A DNA stretch of 64,000 nt from Floccularia luteovirens (taxonomy: Eukaryota; Basidiomycota; Agaricomycetes; Agaricales; Squamanitaceae): NCBI GenBank assembly GCA_009739215.1, contig VSJF01000002.1, positions 1,984,001 through 2,048,000 of the forward strand, in the 5' to 3' direction. Position numbers and translations under genes: made by a program. Below are positions 23,648 to 34,915 of this stretch, piece after piece. Within the stretch, counting starts at the first letter, position 1; each line of letters opens with the position of its first letter. A model generated the notes under the pieces. That model saw only the letters and a program-made list of their open reading frames with translations, ran no database searches and was not told the DNA's origin.

Positions 23648-23977
23648 TACCTTCGCATTGAGCGGTCGTTTTTTATTGTCGTCTTAGTTGTTTTTGTTGT
23701 CTACTCCCATATACATCACTATCCTAATCGCAAATTTTGTACCATATGTCAAATGTTTAGGGCATTGTCGAATGATCATCTACATATACCACGCCGCTTT
23801 CCACCTCGGACGCGCTTTTTAGGCGGGCTGTAAGCCAATTTTGTCTGGTATGTCCACAACATACTTGACTAAACTCCTCCATAGTCCAAGAGTTATAATA
23901 AACAAAAGAGGTGGTGCCTAATCTTCCGCGGATGCAAGAATTTTTTTTTTCTCGTTACCAAGTCGACATGGTATGCA
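23648..23977. other. Convergent 3' intergenic region
   Basis: About 330 bp lie between the stops of CHD1 (+) and the unknown membrane protein (-). The region is T-rich beyond CHD1 and presumably carries both 3' UTRs. No supported ORF, RNA gene or repeat was seen. Confidence 0.5.
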
Positions 23978-24933
23978 TTATCGTACTGCATCACGGCTGA
24001 CTGGTTTGGATGTGCTGTTGCGTCTAATTGATGTAGTTTTTGCCTCAGACACACGGTTGGTGCTGGACAGACCTCCGTTGGACTGTTCTCGTGGCTTGAT
24101 GCTCTTATCTCTAGTACTCGATGATGGAGGTTTTGGCTCGGTTGTAGTGGTTGTCTGATGCAGACGTCCAACGGAAGCTATGAAACAAAAGCCGTTCAAT
24201 GCACGATGCACTGGTAAACATGAATTGTCATACCTTCTAATACTTTTGCATCGGCATCCCGATGAAATTTCTGCATGAGAGCAGTATACCGCTTCACCTC
24301 CCACTTCATCTGTGAAGCCCTTGCAAGGTTACCTTGGGAAATGGCCCACTTCCTCTCCTCTTTATACCTGCGGCGTTCACTATCAGCTAATGATGCGCGT
24401 GCTCTCAAAGCTGCGATTTCGCGGTCCAAAGGTGACATGGATGTGATTGAGCCCAGAAATTCGGAATTAGAGTCGATGGAGGTAATGTCAGAGACCATAC
24501 CACGTCTACGGGGTGTAGTTGTTACACTACCACCTTCAACGCTGGCACGGAATTGGACGATGCGTTGTCGCTTCAATTCTTGGCTAGGGGTAGAGACATG
24601 TGTCTTCCTTCGACGTCGTTCAGAATCAGGAGGTTTGTCAAAGTACTGGGATAGGAAGTCCGTGGCTAGGAAACCGAGCACGACACCCATTACGGTCACA
24701 GTGCATCTAATGATGTCGCCCACCATGCTGTATTCGATGAAGAGCTTGAGTGCGATTCCGGAGGCAACCATGATACCGAAGCCAGATTGCTTCATGGCAT
24801 AATGCAGGGCAACACCTTGCCAAATGCCAACCAGGATAAAGTCCTTCACGGTGGGTTCTGTACGGCTGAAGGCGTCAAGAAGAATGCGGGCTCCAAGTCC
24901 AACGAGAAGGGCGGGCGCTGTAGCGATGGGCAT
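23978..24933 (-). CDS. Unknown multi-span membrane protein with basic cytosolic tail
   Basis: I do not recognise this family. The first exon starts MPIATAPALLVGLGARILL. Hydrophobic segments lie at about residues 5-20, 30-46, 50-68 and 70-95 (GVVLGFLATDFLSQYF). A basic and Ser-rich region follows (SERRRRKTHVSTPSQELKRQ), then a helical charged stretch (EIAALRARASLADSERRRYKEERKW) likely to form a coiled coil. One intron (gtatga...catag, near 24180-24236) joins it to a Ser/Thr/Lys-rich tail (TTTTTEPKPPSSSTRDKS) that ends at 23978. It looks like a basidiomycete-type conserved hypothetical protein, possibly in the ER. The start is the only Met before the hydrophobic segment. Confidence 0.7.
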
Positions 24934-25142
24934 AGTCTGAACAGAGTCATAGAATCATAACCTGGTAAACCAGAACAAGAGGGTTGGGAGTTTAAAGAAC
25001 TATGCATTTTGCAACATTACAAGAAAACAATGCGAGGGATCTGCCACGTGCTCGCTCAGCCTCTGCATCACTCTTCGGCTCACATTAAAAGTGTCTGAAT
25101 AAATAAGTTACGTAGGAATACAACATAATTCATTATAATACA

Positions 25143-27032
25143 TTAATCGTCCTCCTTATCAACGTAATGCGCCATTGGATCCTCAGCCATCCTGCGAGTC
25201 ATTCTGTAAGCCTCTGTAGAATAGAATGAGTACCTAATCATCCAATTCACAGATGAAAAACATACCAAGCTCTTCCTCGGTTACATCACGATTGCTCTTC
25301 TGCTTTTTCTCTGTTCGGTCATCATTGTCTTCACCCCTCATCTTCCTTTTCTTTTCTTCATTGATCGCATGTGCCAAACGTTCTTTGTCAAGTTTCAAAT
25401 CCCCCTCTCCTAGCCGTTTTTTGGAATAATTTTGCTCCAACCTATCATTAGAGGAACTGGCTTTGGCTGTTGTCTTATCTATAGCATCCGATGTCGATGC
25501 AAGTGAGACTGAGGAAAGTAAATTTTGGGCACTTGATGCTTTGGCTGCCTGTATACCAGCTTCTCCGGAGCAATACGATATATGTATAACGGAGTGACAA
25601 CAAGCGTAACCCCAAGTACCGGAAGATACGTCGTACCATGAACCCCACACCGCAGTATGGTTATTGATATAAACTATACCATCAAATGTCAGATTTTGAG
25701 AAAGAAAAAAATACAGTTGAAGTGGACTTACCATCTTCCGGATACTTGGATTTTGCCGCTGCCTTTTCCAGGCCTTTTATAACTTGCCCTGTCCTAGAGT
25801 ATTCCACATAGTCTTCCGTCTGACCCTGTCGAAGCTCCTTCGGCGCAGATTCAAGATATTCAGCACCACCATATTTGGCTAATATACTAGTTTTTGTGAT
25901 ATCCTTCAACTCCTCCTTTTTCTGCCTGAATTCCCCATGCAACAGTTCTCCTTGTGTGGGATTGGCGTTTAGATGAACATCATTTCCACGTGCAGCAGCT
26001 TGCCATGCGAACAGTTGTAATTTCTGTACCTCTGGGGCTTCTCCAGTATACCGGAAAAAGTTCTCGCCCGCAAATTTTGCCTAGTTCTACGTCAGATTCT
26101 CTGAAATGTTTGAAGAAAATTAGGGCTTACATCTTCGGCAGGCACATTTTTTAGTGGTGCGTCACGCATTGAACGTGTCTTTGGGTCATAGTAGGCACTT
26201 TCTGGATCCAAGTTTATTAGGTATTTTGCCGTGTCCTCGCGAATTCGCAAATTTCGAACTGTTATCCTCGTCTTTGCGTCAAGTTTTTGGCCAACAGCGT
26301 CAGCGGCATCGGCATATTTGTCTTCGTCTGCATCTTCATCCTCACTCGACCCAAAATCAGCATCTCCCTCCTTATTCTCAGCTTTCCCAGCCTTTGCAAC
26401 CTTCCGCACGGCTGCTAAATCAGTCGTTGTTTGGTTGTCAATCTCCTCTTCCCTCAACTTCTGTCTGGCCATCTCAATTGCTGCATACTCATCGTATATT
26501 CGCTTATGCCCCGCAGCATCATACCCATTCCACCGATCCCGCTTTGCATCATAGCCTGTGGCGACTTCTTGTATAATTTCGTCTGCTTGAATATCCTGGT
26601 TGGTAAACTTTGCACCCTTCTTCCTGGGCCGCTCGAGGCATTCTTTTTTCTTGTGAGTCATCGCGCCACAGTTTTCACATGCACCTTTACGGTACTTTTT
26701 TGCTGCGGGGCCAGCCTTTGCACCTCTATCATACCAATTATCGAGTTTGTTGGAGGAGTTGTCGTAGTCAGGTCGACGTTGATGATTCAATGAAGGAGCA
26801 CCAGTGTCAAGATACCACGGAGCTTGGGAAATATACTCTGGATTGCTAATAGTTTAGAAGGGCATTTGAAGCTCGTATAGCAGAGGAACTTACGTGGAAT
26901 ATGGGGATTAATTGGCCTTCCCTCCTCATCCAACGCTGCGGGAGCTGTTCCAGCTTTACGAGCAGCATCGAGGTCTTTTTGACGGCGAAACTCTTCGCGA
27001 GATAGTTTACCGACAGCTGAAGACGAAGCCAT
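25143..27032 (-). CDS. SLU7: Second-step pre-mRNA splicing factor Slu7
   Basis: Slu7 acts in the second catalytic step of splicing and in 3' splice-site choice. The start exon reads [20 protein letters not shown] and then [13 protein letters not shown]. The next exons give the zinc knuckle [20 protein letters not shown] (C-x2-C-x4-H-x4-C), [30 protein letters not shown] and the acidic [13 protein letters not shown]. After introns come [32 protein letters not shown] and [20 protein letters not shown], then [10 protein letters not shown]. The short last exon encodes [20 protein letters not shown] and stops at 25143-25145, after an intron near 25206-25262. The order of domains and length fit the family well. 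Confidence 0.93.
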
Positions 27033-27122
27033 TTCGTGTTAAGAAATTTCAGTCGAAAATGAAATCAAGTCAGACTTATATATTATGTAATACGCGAGTA
27101 TTATTTGTATGTATTTAACCAG

Positions 27123-29780
27123 CTACCAACCCCTCATTCTAGCGACATTTCGTAGGATAGGATCCACCGCTTTACTCTCTGCCCATACTTTTCTTCCTGC
27201 TTCATCATCCATAGAAATATATGCCTTCCATTTCTCTAACCCTTCATGTTCAACATTAAGTGCGCGTACGATGTTGGAAATGTAGTCAAGGTCAGATGCC
27301 ATCTGAGCTGTCCCGGCGATAGTCAATGAGGGTATTTCAGGGATAACCTGCGTGATGAGGTGATCGAGAAAGGTTTGACCAAGAGACAACAGCCAAGCAG
27401 AAGAAACTGTCTCAGGGTCTATAACACTTGCTTTCACGTTAACCACAGAAGAGCGGCGCCAATGAGTTGGCTGCAACAATACGTCAGGACTTTGTTCTAG
27501 CTGGCCTTTGAACATTTCGGCATCTACATGTGGCAATGTATGCAAAGAGAATGCAAGCGCGTCATCATCCGCATAGACTTCGAACAATCGGGGAAGATTC
27601 AGTAATCCTTCTGCGACACGCTGGATAGTTTCAGTGGGTGGTATGGAGAAAGTAGGCACCTGCAAGTCATTCGATGTCGTGCGCTTTTTGGGATCTCCTG
27701 GTGCATTCCATAGCGGTGAAGAGGCATAGGAGCTCAGATGATTCCGCAAAGGAGACAAAATTGTTTTTTGTAGTGCGGTTTGACAAGCCTGTGCCAGTAG
27801 AAATAGTGATTGCCGCGAGTTAAGAAGCAGAGGATCAACACTTAAAAAAGGCTGATTTAGACGCGGAGAAGTTATGAATCCCTGTTCACGAGGATTCGTG
27901 AGTTCTGGGTCCATACTATCCAATAACGCATGAAGCTCTGCTGAATTCAACGTCGACTGCTCCAGGAGTTGACTCTCACCCTTCGATGACGCGATAGGAA
28001 AAGTGTTGGGAGCATTTTGAAGTAGTCGAAATTGATTGGCCACTTGAGATAAGAACACCCGCAGTTTTACTTCGAATGAAGTTATGCGTTCGAACACAAC
28101 GCGCGCAGAAGCAAGAAGATGGAGGTAAAGCTGGATACTTGACCAGTCTTGAGTGTCATAATCCAAGTCCGATAAATCTGCTCTAGAGAAGGAGTTTTGA
28201 ACGAAGGCTGACGACTTTGGAGATTCCCTCTGGATTTCGGCCCTCCACATATCAATGAAGGATTGGAAGAATCCATCCACTGTCTGGAGCAAACCTACAC
28301 CACCATATCCATGAGTGAAGAGTCTACACCTGTTCAAGCTTCCTTCTGCCACAGAAAATACATCAACCGCCCTTTCTCTGAACAACCTGGGCTTATCTAT
28401 GTCGTGGATTTTCTCCCTTGTATCATTCGTTATAATATCACGCATGGCTTGATCTAGGAAGCGTCTTTCAAGGGTTGGGTAATCAACCTGGAAGTTAAGG
28501 AATGGCTGAAAAAGTTCTTGATTCCAATCCATACCATCTACACCTTCAGACAAAGAAGTTCCCAAGTTGCCTTTGGTATTCTGTCCTTGTCGCCATGATA
28601 TTGACATTCTGCTGGAACGTCTGCGTATATGACCCGAGGTTTTCTCCGAACCACTCATCCTGCGTTCTGTCGGAAAGGTACTGACAAACATGACTTTTTC
28701 CATTACGTCATTGACACTAACAGCAAACTCTTCTGTCGCCTGAAGAGCTTGTATAAGCTGCACCAGACTCGATTCGCCGTAATGAGAAGCAAGGTTGGAT
28801 AACCTTTGCGAAAAGGTGGGCTGCAAGGATGAGAGTGTTGAGGAAATGAATTGCGAAATGGTCGCCGCTGGGTCAGGAAAAATGGAAGATATTGTAGTAC
28901 GCTCGGTATTGAGAACCCCTGCAAAGCTTGAATAGAAAGATTTGAGGAATTCTGTGAATGACTGAGGGTGAACTTCTGATGATGGCCTCTCAGACGAATC
29001 ACAATCTGTAAGATGGGCGGTCTGCCACATAGAAACAATGGAAGCCCTGCGGGATGCATTAAAATAGTTGCGAAATTCCGATTCTCGTTGGATGATTGAG
29101 AAAATTGAGAAATATTCCTTGCAAGCTGCTGCATCACGAGAGTTGATTGCAGACACCAAGGCTGAGCTGAGGGAAGCTTCCAATTGATTCTGCAAATTGA
29201 CCATCAGACTACGACGAGGATCGTATTCAGGTGTGTTCTGGAAAACAACCACGCTCTTGTTGGCCTCAGAGAGCCGTTCTGCTGCCTTGGCGTAATTATG
29301 CTCCGACATCAAAGAGGTCACTTCATGTTCGAGGGTGCTCCAACTTTCTGCTTCGCGTAGAACCTCCCTCGATGCCTCCATCCGCCCTTTGATTGTGTCC
29401 AGATAGCGTAGCTTGTTCAGGGCTATACTAGTCTCGTCCGGGACAGCATCTTTGGATTTCTGAAGGACATCGGCAAGAGATGTCTGCAAATTAAGAGCAC
29501 CATCCTGCATAAAATGCAAATCGTACGTCAAACGTGGAACAGCCCTAGATACTTCGTCTACTGTTCGCTCCAACTGGGCTGAGGTGTCTTCGCATGCAAC
29601 GTCGAGGGTAGCAAGTAGCTGAGCGATCTGGTGATCAAGATTGGTGAGGTCTACAGTTTCCGTTGCAGACGCGTCAGAAACATCATCAGAAACCGCAAGC
29701 GTGTCATTGACCCAGGAAATAACGTCTTCATACTGTTCAAGGGATTCTAATGATTGAGATATCGTTGCAGGCGAAGCCAT
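27123..29780 (-). CDS. COG7: Conserved oligomeric Golgi complex subunit 7
   Basis: This is a single uninterrupted 885-codon frame, unusual in this intron-rich window. The N-terminus (EDVISWVNDTLAVSDD), the tandem helical region (AQLERTVDEVSRAVPRLTYD) and KGRMEASREVLREAESWSTL match the Cog7 pattern. Cog7 belongs to lobe B of the COG tethering complex, which guides intra-Golgi retrograde vesicles. No membrane segments are seen; the protein is mostly helical. It ends VDPILRNVARMRGW. The gene starts 76 bp from the 3' end of the next minus-strand gene and ends 91 bp from the SLU7 start, so the three genes form a tight same-strand row. Confidence 0.87.
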   Translation of the reverse strand: MASPATISQSLESLEQYEDVISWVNDTLAVSDDVSDASATETVDLTNLDHQIAQLLATLDVACEDTSAQLERTVDEVSRAVPRLTYDLHFMQDGALNLQTSLADVLQKSKDAVPDETSIALNKLRYLDTIKGRMEASREVLREAESWSTLEHEVTSLMSEHNYAKAAERLSEANKSVVVFQNTPEYDPRRSLMVNLQNQLEASLSSALVSAINSRDAAACKEYFSIFSIIQRESEFRNYFNASRRASIVSMWQTAHLTDCDSSERPSSEVHPQSFTEFLKSFYSSFAGVLNTERTTISSIFPDPAATISQFISSTLSSLQPTFSQRLSNLASHYGESSLVQLIQALQATEEFAVSVNDVMEKVMFVSTFPTERRMSGSEKTSGHIRRRSSRMSISWRQGQNTKGNLGTSLSEGVDGMDWNQELFQPFLNFQVDYPTLERRFLDQAMRDIITNDTREKIHDIDKPRLFRERAVDVFSVAEGSLNRCRLFTHGYGGVGLLQTVDGFFQSFIDMWRAEIQRESPKSSAFVQNSFSRADLSDLDYDTQDWSSIQLYLHLLASARVVFERITSFEVKLRVFLSQVANQFRLLQNAPNTFPIASSKGESQLLEQSTLNSAELHALLDSMDPELTNPREQGFITSPRLNQPFLSVDPLLLNSRQSLFLLAQACQTALQKTILSPLRNHLSSYASSPLWNAPGDPKKRTTSNDLQVPTFSIPPTETIQRVAEGLLNLPRLFEVYADDDALAFSLHTLPHVDAEMFKGQLEQSPDVLLQPTHWRRSSVVNVKASVIDPETVSSAWLLSLGQTFLDHLITQVIPEIPSLTIAGTAQMASDLDYISNIVRALNVEHEGLEKWKAYISMDDEAGRKVWAESKAVDPILRNVARMRGW

Positions 29781-29856
29781 GAAGAAGGACCCAAACCATC
29801 TACTTTGTATGCAGTAGACAACCGTGTGAATTGTATTCTTAGTTAATAAGTACTAG

Positions 29857-31322
29857 CTAATAATTCATGCCATAGTTGGGCAAAGGTACAACTTTTACAT
29901 TCTCGTCATCTGAATCACCCATGACTGACCAACATGGCCCGCACATAGGACAAGGAGTTTCACCAAGCCTTATATCACCTACAATAGAATAAACCGCAGG
30001 TACTTTTGCGCAAGCACGACATAAATCCAGTAGAGGTGGTGTGATTTGAATTGTTAAAGGGTAACCGCCAAGTGGGTCAGATTTACAGCGTAGCCTGTAA
30101 TAAACAGATGTTTAAGACAGAAAGTAATAAAAAAAGTGTGCAACTTACCGGACTTGCTCTACAACGATGAAGTGTTCACAATTTCCATAATGCAACATCC
30201 AATATGGTTCGTTCACGCGAAGTGTGAGAGACGAGATTGCCGTGTCGGCTAAAAAAGTTCCTTCTTTCATTTGTGTTGTGACCTTTGACACCTTTTCTAG
30301 GTGTTGCAGAAGTTTTCTAGTTTTCACGTATCAGATAGAGACAGAAGTAGCTTTGTGGTACCAACCTTGCATAATCCCCACTACGACTTCCATGAGCGAC
30401 GTCTTCAATGCAGATAACACAATCGTCTCCACTCCCCCCTTGTGGCATATCTCCAAAATTTCCAGAACCATAGATTTGTGGTAGCTCCTTGGAAGTGCAT
30501 GGGATGACGTTGTACAGATCCTCGAGCGTTTGAGAAGACAGAATCACATGTTGAGATGCGTGAGAAACGTAGCTGGGGCTCCAAGGTACTCTATTATATA
30601 CTGAAACCGTGATCACAGCTTGATGCATGTCTTCAGTTGTGGTACTACCCTGCGAGTATTTCTGTTTTTATGTATAGCAGTGAACAGATGTACAAATTAC
30701 AAAGATTAGCATGGTATGAACGAACCACTTGTCCCAAAACATTATGATCCGAGTTCTTTGAGGTTCTCAAAAAGAAAGCAGCATCTGACGTTAATCTTAT
30801 CACAGTTGTACAAATTACTGGAAAGATCATTTAAACTCACCTCCAACTTTTTAGCTTTACAGAATCGAGGTTCTTTTGTAGTGCTGCTATTTCTTGTGGT
30901 ACTTTGTCCGGATCGGGTAGATGAGTCCTCTTTGCCGACTTGGTAGACCTTGTGGAAGTAGAAGCGGAGGTATGCAAAGCAGCAACAGTAAGTTCATGAT
31001 CTTTCAGAATACGTGCTGACAGAGTAGGATCGTTCCACACATCGTAGAGTGAGTCTCTAATGTCTGCAACACTAGGATTCTGATATGTCTGAATGCCTTG
31101 TGATATGGTTCAGTTGGCTTACCTACATTGACTTGCCACCAGACTTTTCTCGTCGTCTGAAAACTGTTCCCATCCTCTGCTAGTAAAAGGAGGTCCCGTT
31201 GTGGCATTGATATCATCATAATTTTGTTCAACTTGGTGGGTTACCTGAAGGAACTCCGCTATATTTGCAGGTTCAGAAGGAGGCCCAAAGAGCGATTCCA
31301 TAGCCTGGGTGTTGACATTCAT
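29857..31322 (-). CDS. SNAPC3-like snRNA-activating complex subunit
   Basis: SNAPC3-type zinc proteins bind the proximal sequence element of snRNA promoters. The start exon reads MNVNTQAMESLFGPPSEPAN. Later exons give a Ser/Thr-rich linker, YNRVPWSPSYVSHASQHVIL, LSSQTLEDLYNVIPC, GDDCVICIEDVAHGSRSGDY, and then the diagnostic block MLHYGNCEHFIVVEQVRL with DPLGGYPLTIQI. Zinc ligands follow (LCRACAKVP, CPMCGPCW). A final stretch, DSDDENVKVVPLPNYGMNY, stops at 29857-29859. The CEH-(V/I)V-x(3-4)-R block and cysteine pairs fit the SNAPC3/SRD2 family. At least four introns are present, some with uncertain borders in the first half. Confidence 0.8.
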
Positions 31323-31435
31323 ATCGTATATTGTTTCTTATGATAATGTAGAACAACAAATTTAAATCAGATTTGTGACGTCTGTGACGTGATCAATTAC
31401 ATTTACTGGACAATAATAGGTTAATTAGAGATCCT

Positions 31436-34400
31436 TCATCCGCCAAAAAGTCCTATCTCCCCTCCCTCAAGTGGTGCACCCATCCAGGAAGTGAAGGCAT
31501 CCCAATCATCCACACTAGTCAGGACAACCATCAGCTACTCCAAACATATGTTATTAGCAAAGTGCTTACTCAAACCCAGTCGGAGCACCCGACCAAACAG
31601 ACATCATATTCTCGTCCATTGGTCCTGATAGATTGACGTCACTTCCCATGTATTTGAATTCATGTGGAGTACTTGTATTCTGCGGACCATCATGGCGGTG
31701 CCGTTCATTATTAGCTTGACCATAACCTAACTGTGTAAGCAATATATTGCTGAGGTCTAGGCTGTTATCACAGAAGTTGCCTAAGTTGTCACTAGGTTGG
31801 GTTGAGCTGGCGGTTTCCTATAAAATACAATAAGCCCCTGATTAAGACGTAGGAGGACGCGACGCACATGTGTTTCTGGAAACATTTTGGTGGATTGGTT
31901 AGTGGGCATCGGGCATGGTGGTTCTCGAGGCCGTTTAGCAGACTTCTGTTCCGTTTGAGATGGCAAGGTTGCTTCCTGGGCAGTTCCAAGGTCGACAAGC
32001 AGGTCACTAGATGAGTCGTCAGGATGGCATGATTGAATTCAATATAAGTATATAACATACTGCAAACGTCCGGCAAGGTGCCAACTTGTTAAAACTCAAT
32101 ACCTGTCATTGAGGCGAAGTTGCGATAGATACTTACCGGCCCTCACAAGCCTCAAGATAGTCCATACAATGCTGAACATCAGCCAGCTCTTCGCTAATAG
32201 CAAAGGACGATCCGCTTGGTCGACCCCCCCATATATGAAGCCGCAAAACCACGCCCGCAGCGAAAGCCGCTGTCTAATTGAGTATGAATAGATGTGATTA
32301 ACAAGAAGCGTGTTGACATACAATAATATTAGGGAAAGCGAAAAATCCTCTTTTCTGAATGGCAGCCAGGAGATGGCTACAAGATCTCGCTGCATTGGTA
32401 CATATAGCAAGTGAAGAGAATGATAAAGGTGATGCCCTTTGTATAAATGGCCGGTGTGCCTGAATTTGGACATAATAATAGGTAGCATATAGCATCGCAG
32501 ATTGACGAAAGAAGGTGGAGTTCTCGCGGGTAGGATCCCATCGAACTAACAGGATGATAAGAAATTATTTGCCTCCAAAAGTTGAAACACGTACGATAGT
32601 CTGGAATTGAATCCACCCATTTGTTCAGTGAAGAGTCCAGGTCAGAGACAACACGTTGCTCCCACTGATCTCCAACAAAACCTGCCAGGAATTTTGCCTT
32701 CTTGGTCGAATACAGAGTCCTTAAGGTGTAATTAAGGATTTCGCACAACCTCAGATGTAGATTAAAGCCAGTCATCAAAGAAGGCTTGTTTGCTAGCTGC
32801 TTAGATATGGCTGCCTGGGAAAAACCCCCTTCCCAAAAGTCGTCGTCACATTCAATCGGGTAGTCTGTATCAATACTCAAAAATTTTTTAAATTGAGTGT
32901 TAGTGCGAAGCTACCCTTTCAGATAGATAAACCTTACTCTTCATCTTGCAGCGCGCAAGGGCGACCAACCGATGAGCTAATGAGCCTGTCCAAGGAAATT
33001 AAGCCCCTAACGGAATATAAGAGATTCAACATAAAAAACGGTAGCACGTAAGAATAAACAAACCAAAAGGCTCGTTTCCAAAGCTCATCTTCGATCGTTG
33101 GATGGTATTTATTCCCTATTTGCCGATGTATGCCACGTTCTTGAGCATAGCGGATGCCTAGTCCTAAATTGGTCCAGGCGCCGTGCAAAACAGATGCTCC
33201 AAAGAAGTAATAAACCGAAAGCTACAGGAGGATTAATAACAATGGGAGAGCCTGGATTTGAACGCACACAGTAGTACTGCAAGTCATAGACTGTTAAATT
33301 GTGGATGAGATAATCTCTCATAATTGGAATTTGAGAAAAATATTTCCAGCCTGCTGAGAGCCCAGCAGAATCGTTATCAAGGAAATTTCTGGGGTCTGCG
33401 CTGTATCGCGATGCCACTGAACAGACCAAGAGCACCACCATGCCAAACTGATTGTCCCATAGGTGCAGATTGGTTGCAACCGCCTTCTCAAAGGTTGGTC
33501 GATGCAGGACTGGCAATAGGATATTGACTTGGTTAAAATAAATATTGATAAGATTATCCAGAAGGTCCGGATCTGGGAAAACGTAAACAGGCCTCGGTCG
33601 CATTGCGAATAAATGTTCCCACTGTAGAAAAGTAGGCGAAAAATTGGAAGAAAAAAAAGACAGGCTATGGGCATCACTGACAGGGTGTGTATTCCAGTAT
33701 ATATCCCTTCTTGTGTTTGAGACTCTTTTTCCAAGCAACTCCTTCTGAACATTTGAAGCATGTTTGGCGAAAATGAGACCACTGTTCAATGTATGAGATC
33801 CATGACACGATCATGATAAGGCTCGCAAACCTTGATGGCCCAAAAAATTTGGTTTTGGCAGATTCCAACGACAACTGATTTAATTCCTTCGTCAAATCAA
33901 GGTAAGTTTTCTCATAATCTTCGGATGAATCGTTGGGCGGGATAGATTGAGTTATGGGATGTTTCAATGCCTCAGAAACGTAATTAAGCGAAGAGTGAGT
34001 CATATCAGGAGCAGATCTCGAGGCTTCTTGAAGGGAGCTGTTTGCTACCAAAATATTTTTCGGGGAGTTGACCAGTGCGTTCTGGGACATTGTGCTTGGG
34101 GCATTCATGGGAGAACCTAATGAATTAACATCTAATTCGGGCATGACCTGACGAATAAACCTATGATCAGCATTGATTCCTTTATTGAAGATCACATTTG
34201 ACGAACAATTCTCAAGATGTCTTCCATCTTATTGAGTTTATCTTCAAGGGCACGAATATATCTATAGCTATGAAATCAACGATTATAAGTTTATCACAAT
34301 AGAAATACAAACTGACTGTTCCTGTGATTCTTTCTTAACGGAAGTATTGAGATGTTTTTTCTTGTAAGGCCACAACAACACCTATTTACCTTACTCTGGC

Positions 34401-34712
34401 GAGGAATATCATGAGCGCATTCAACGTGGGACGCTATGCAATTTGAACATATGTTTCCAGGCATTCTGGCGCTATCGCCTTTCGTTATGAGACCGAGTCA
34501 ATATACTACATATGAAATAATGGGGGCCACTGCCTACATTTTACTACATAAAAGACATCAGCATTGCGTGAGTTTTAATTGACGACCCTGACATGACTGG
34601 ATATACCTTTCTTCTTGCGACAGGAATCACAGGCTCCATGTAAACGCCTTCTCTTTGGGCCGCTACTTCGCTGAGGTAGAGCATCATCATCATTACTGGA
34701 GAAACCTTCCAT
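31436..34712 (-). CDS. Zn2Cys6 fungal transcription factor
   Basis: This is a fungal-specific binuclear-zinc regulator. The first exon reads MEGFSSNDDDALPQ, then the basic KRRRLHGACDSCRKKK. After introns the cluster continues with GNICSNCIASHVEC, completing the six cysteines. A coiled-coil/linker follows (EKTYLDLTKELNQLSLES). The middle homology region (Fungal_trans) is clear: LIFAKHASNVQKELLG, LLPVLHRPTFEKAVATNLHL, GIRYAQERGIHRQIG, LISLDRLISSSVGRPCALQD and DTDYPIECDDDFW. The C-terminus ends TSWMGAPLEGGEIGLFGG at 31436. Many small introns are present. The start Met at 34712 is preferred over further in-frame Mets up to 34886 because it begins just before the zinc cluster. It is divergent from a methylcitrate dehydratase gene, 203 bp apart. 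Confidence 0.88.
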
Positions 34713-34915
34713 GGCGAAAAGCAATATGGTTACTGATAGACTTTGCAGAAGTTGTCTCATAATAACAATTCTGATCGTGTGAAATACGTGACTTGTATAA
34801 ATTTCCGGGTGATTCGGACACTCACATTGGGGCATTCTTGAACGTTGCCTGACGTTTCGACTTTTAAAAAAAAAGGCTAGCATCACACACAGACCCCTTT
34901 CTAGTTATCTGTAAC

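Noticed and set aside
33240..33262. GGATTTGAAC resembling a tRNA T-arm
   Set aside because: Lies in an intron of the Zn2Cys6 gene; no cloverleaf or A-box partner could be placed.
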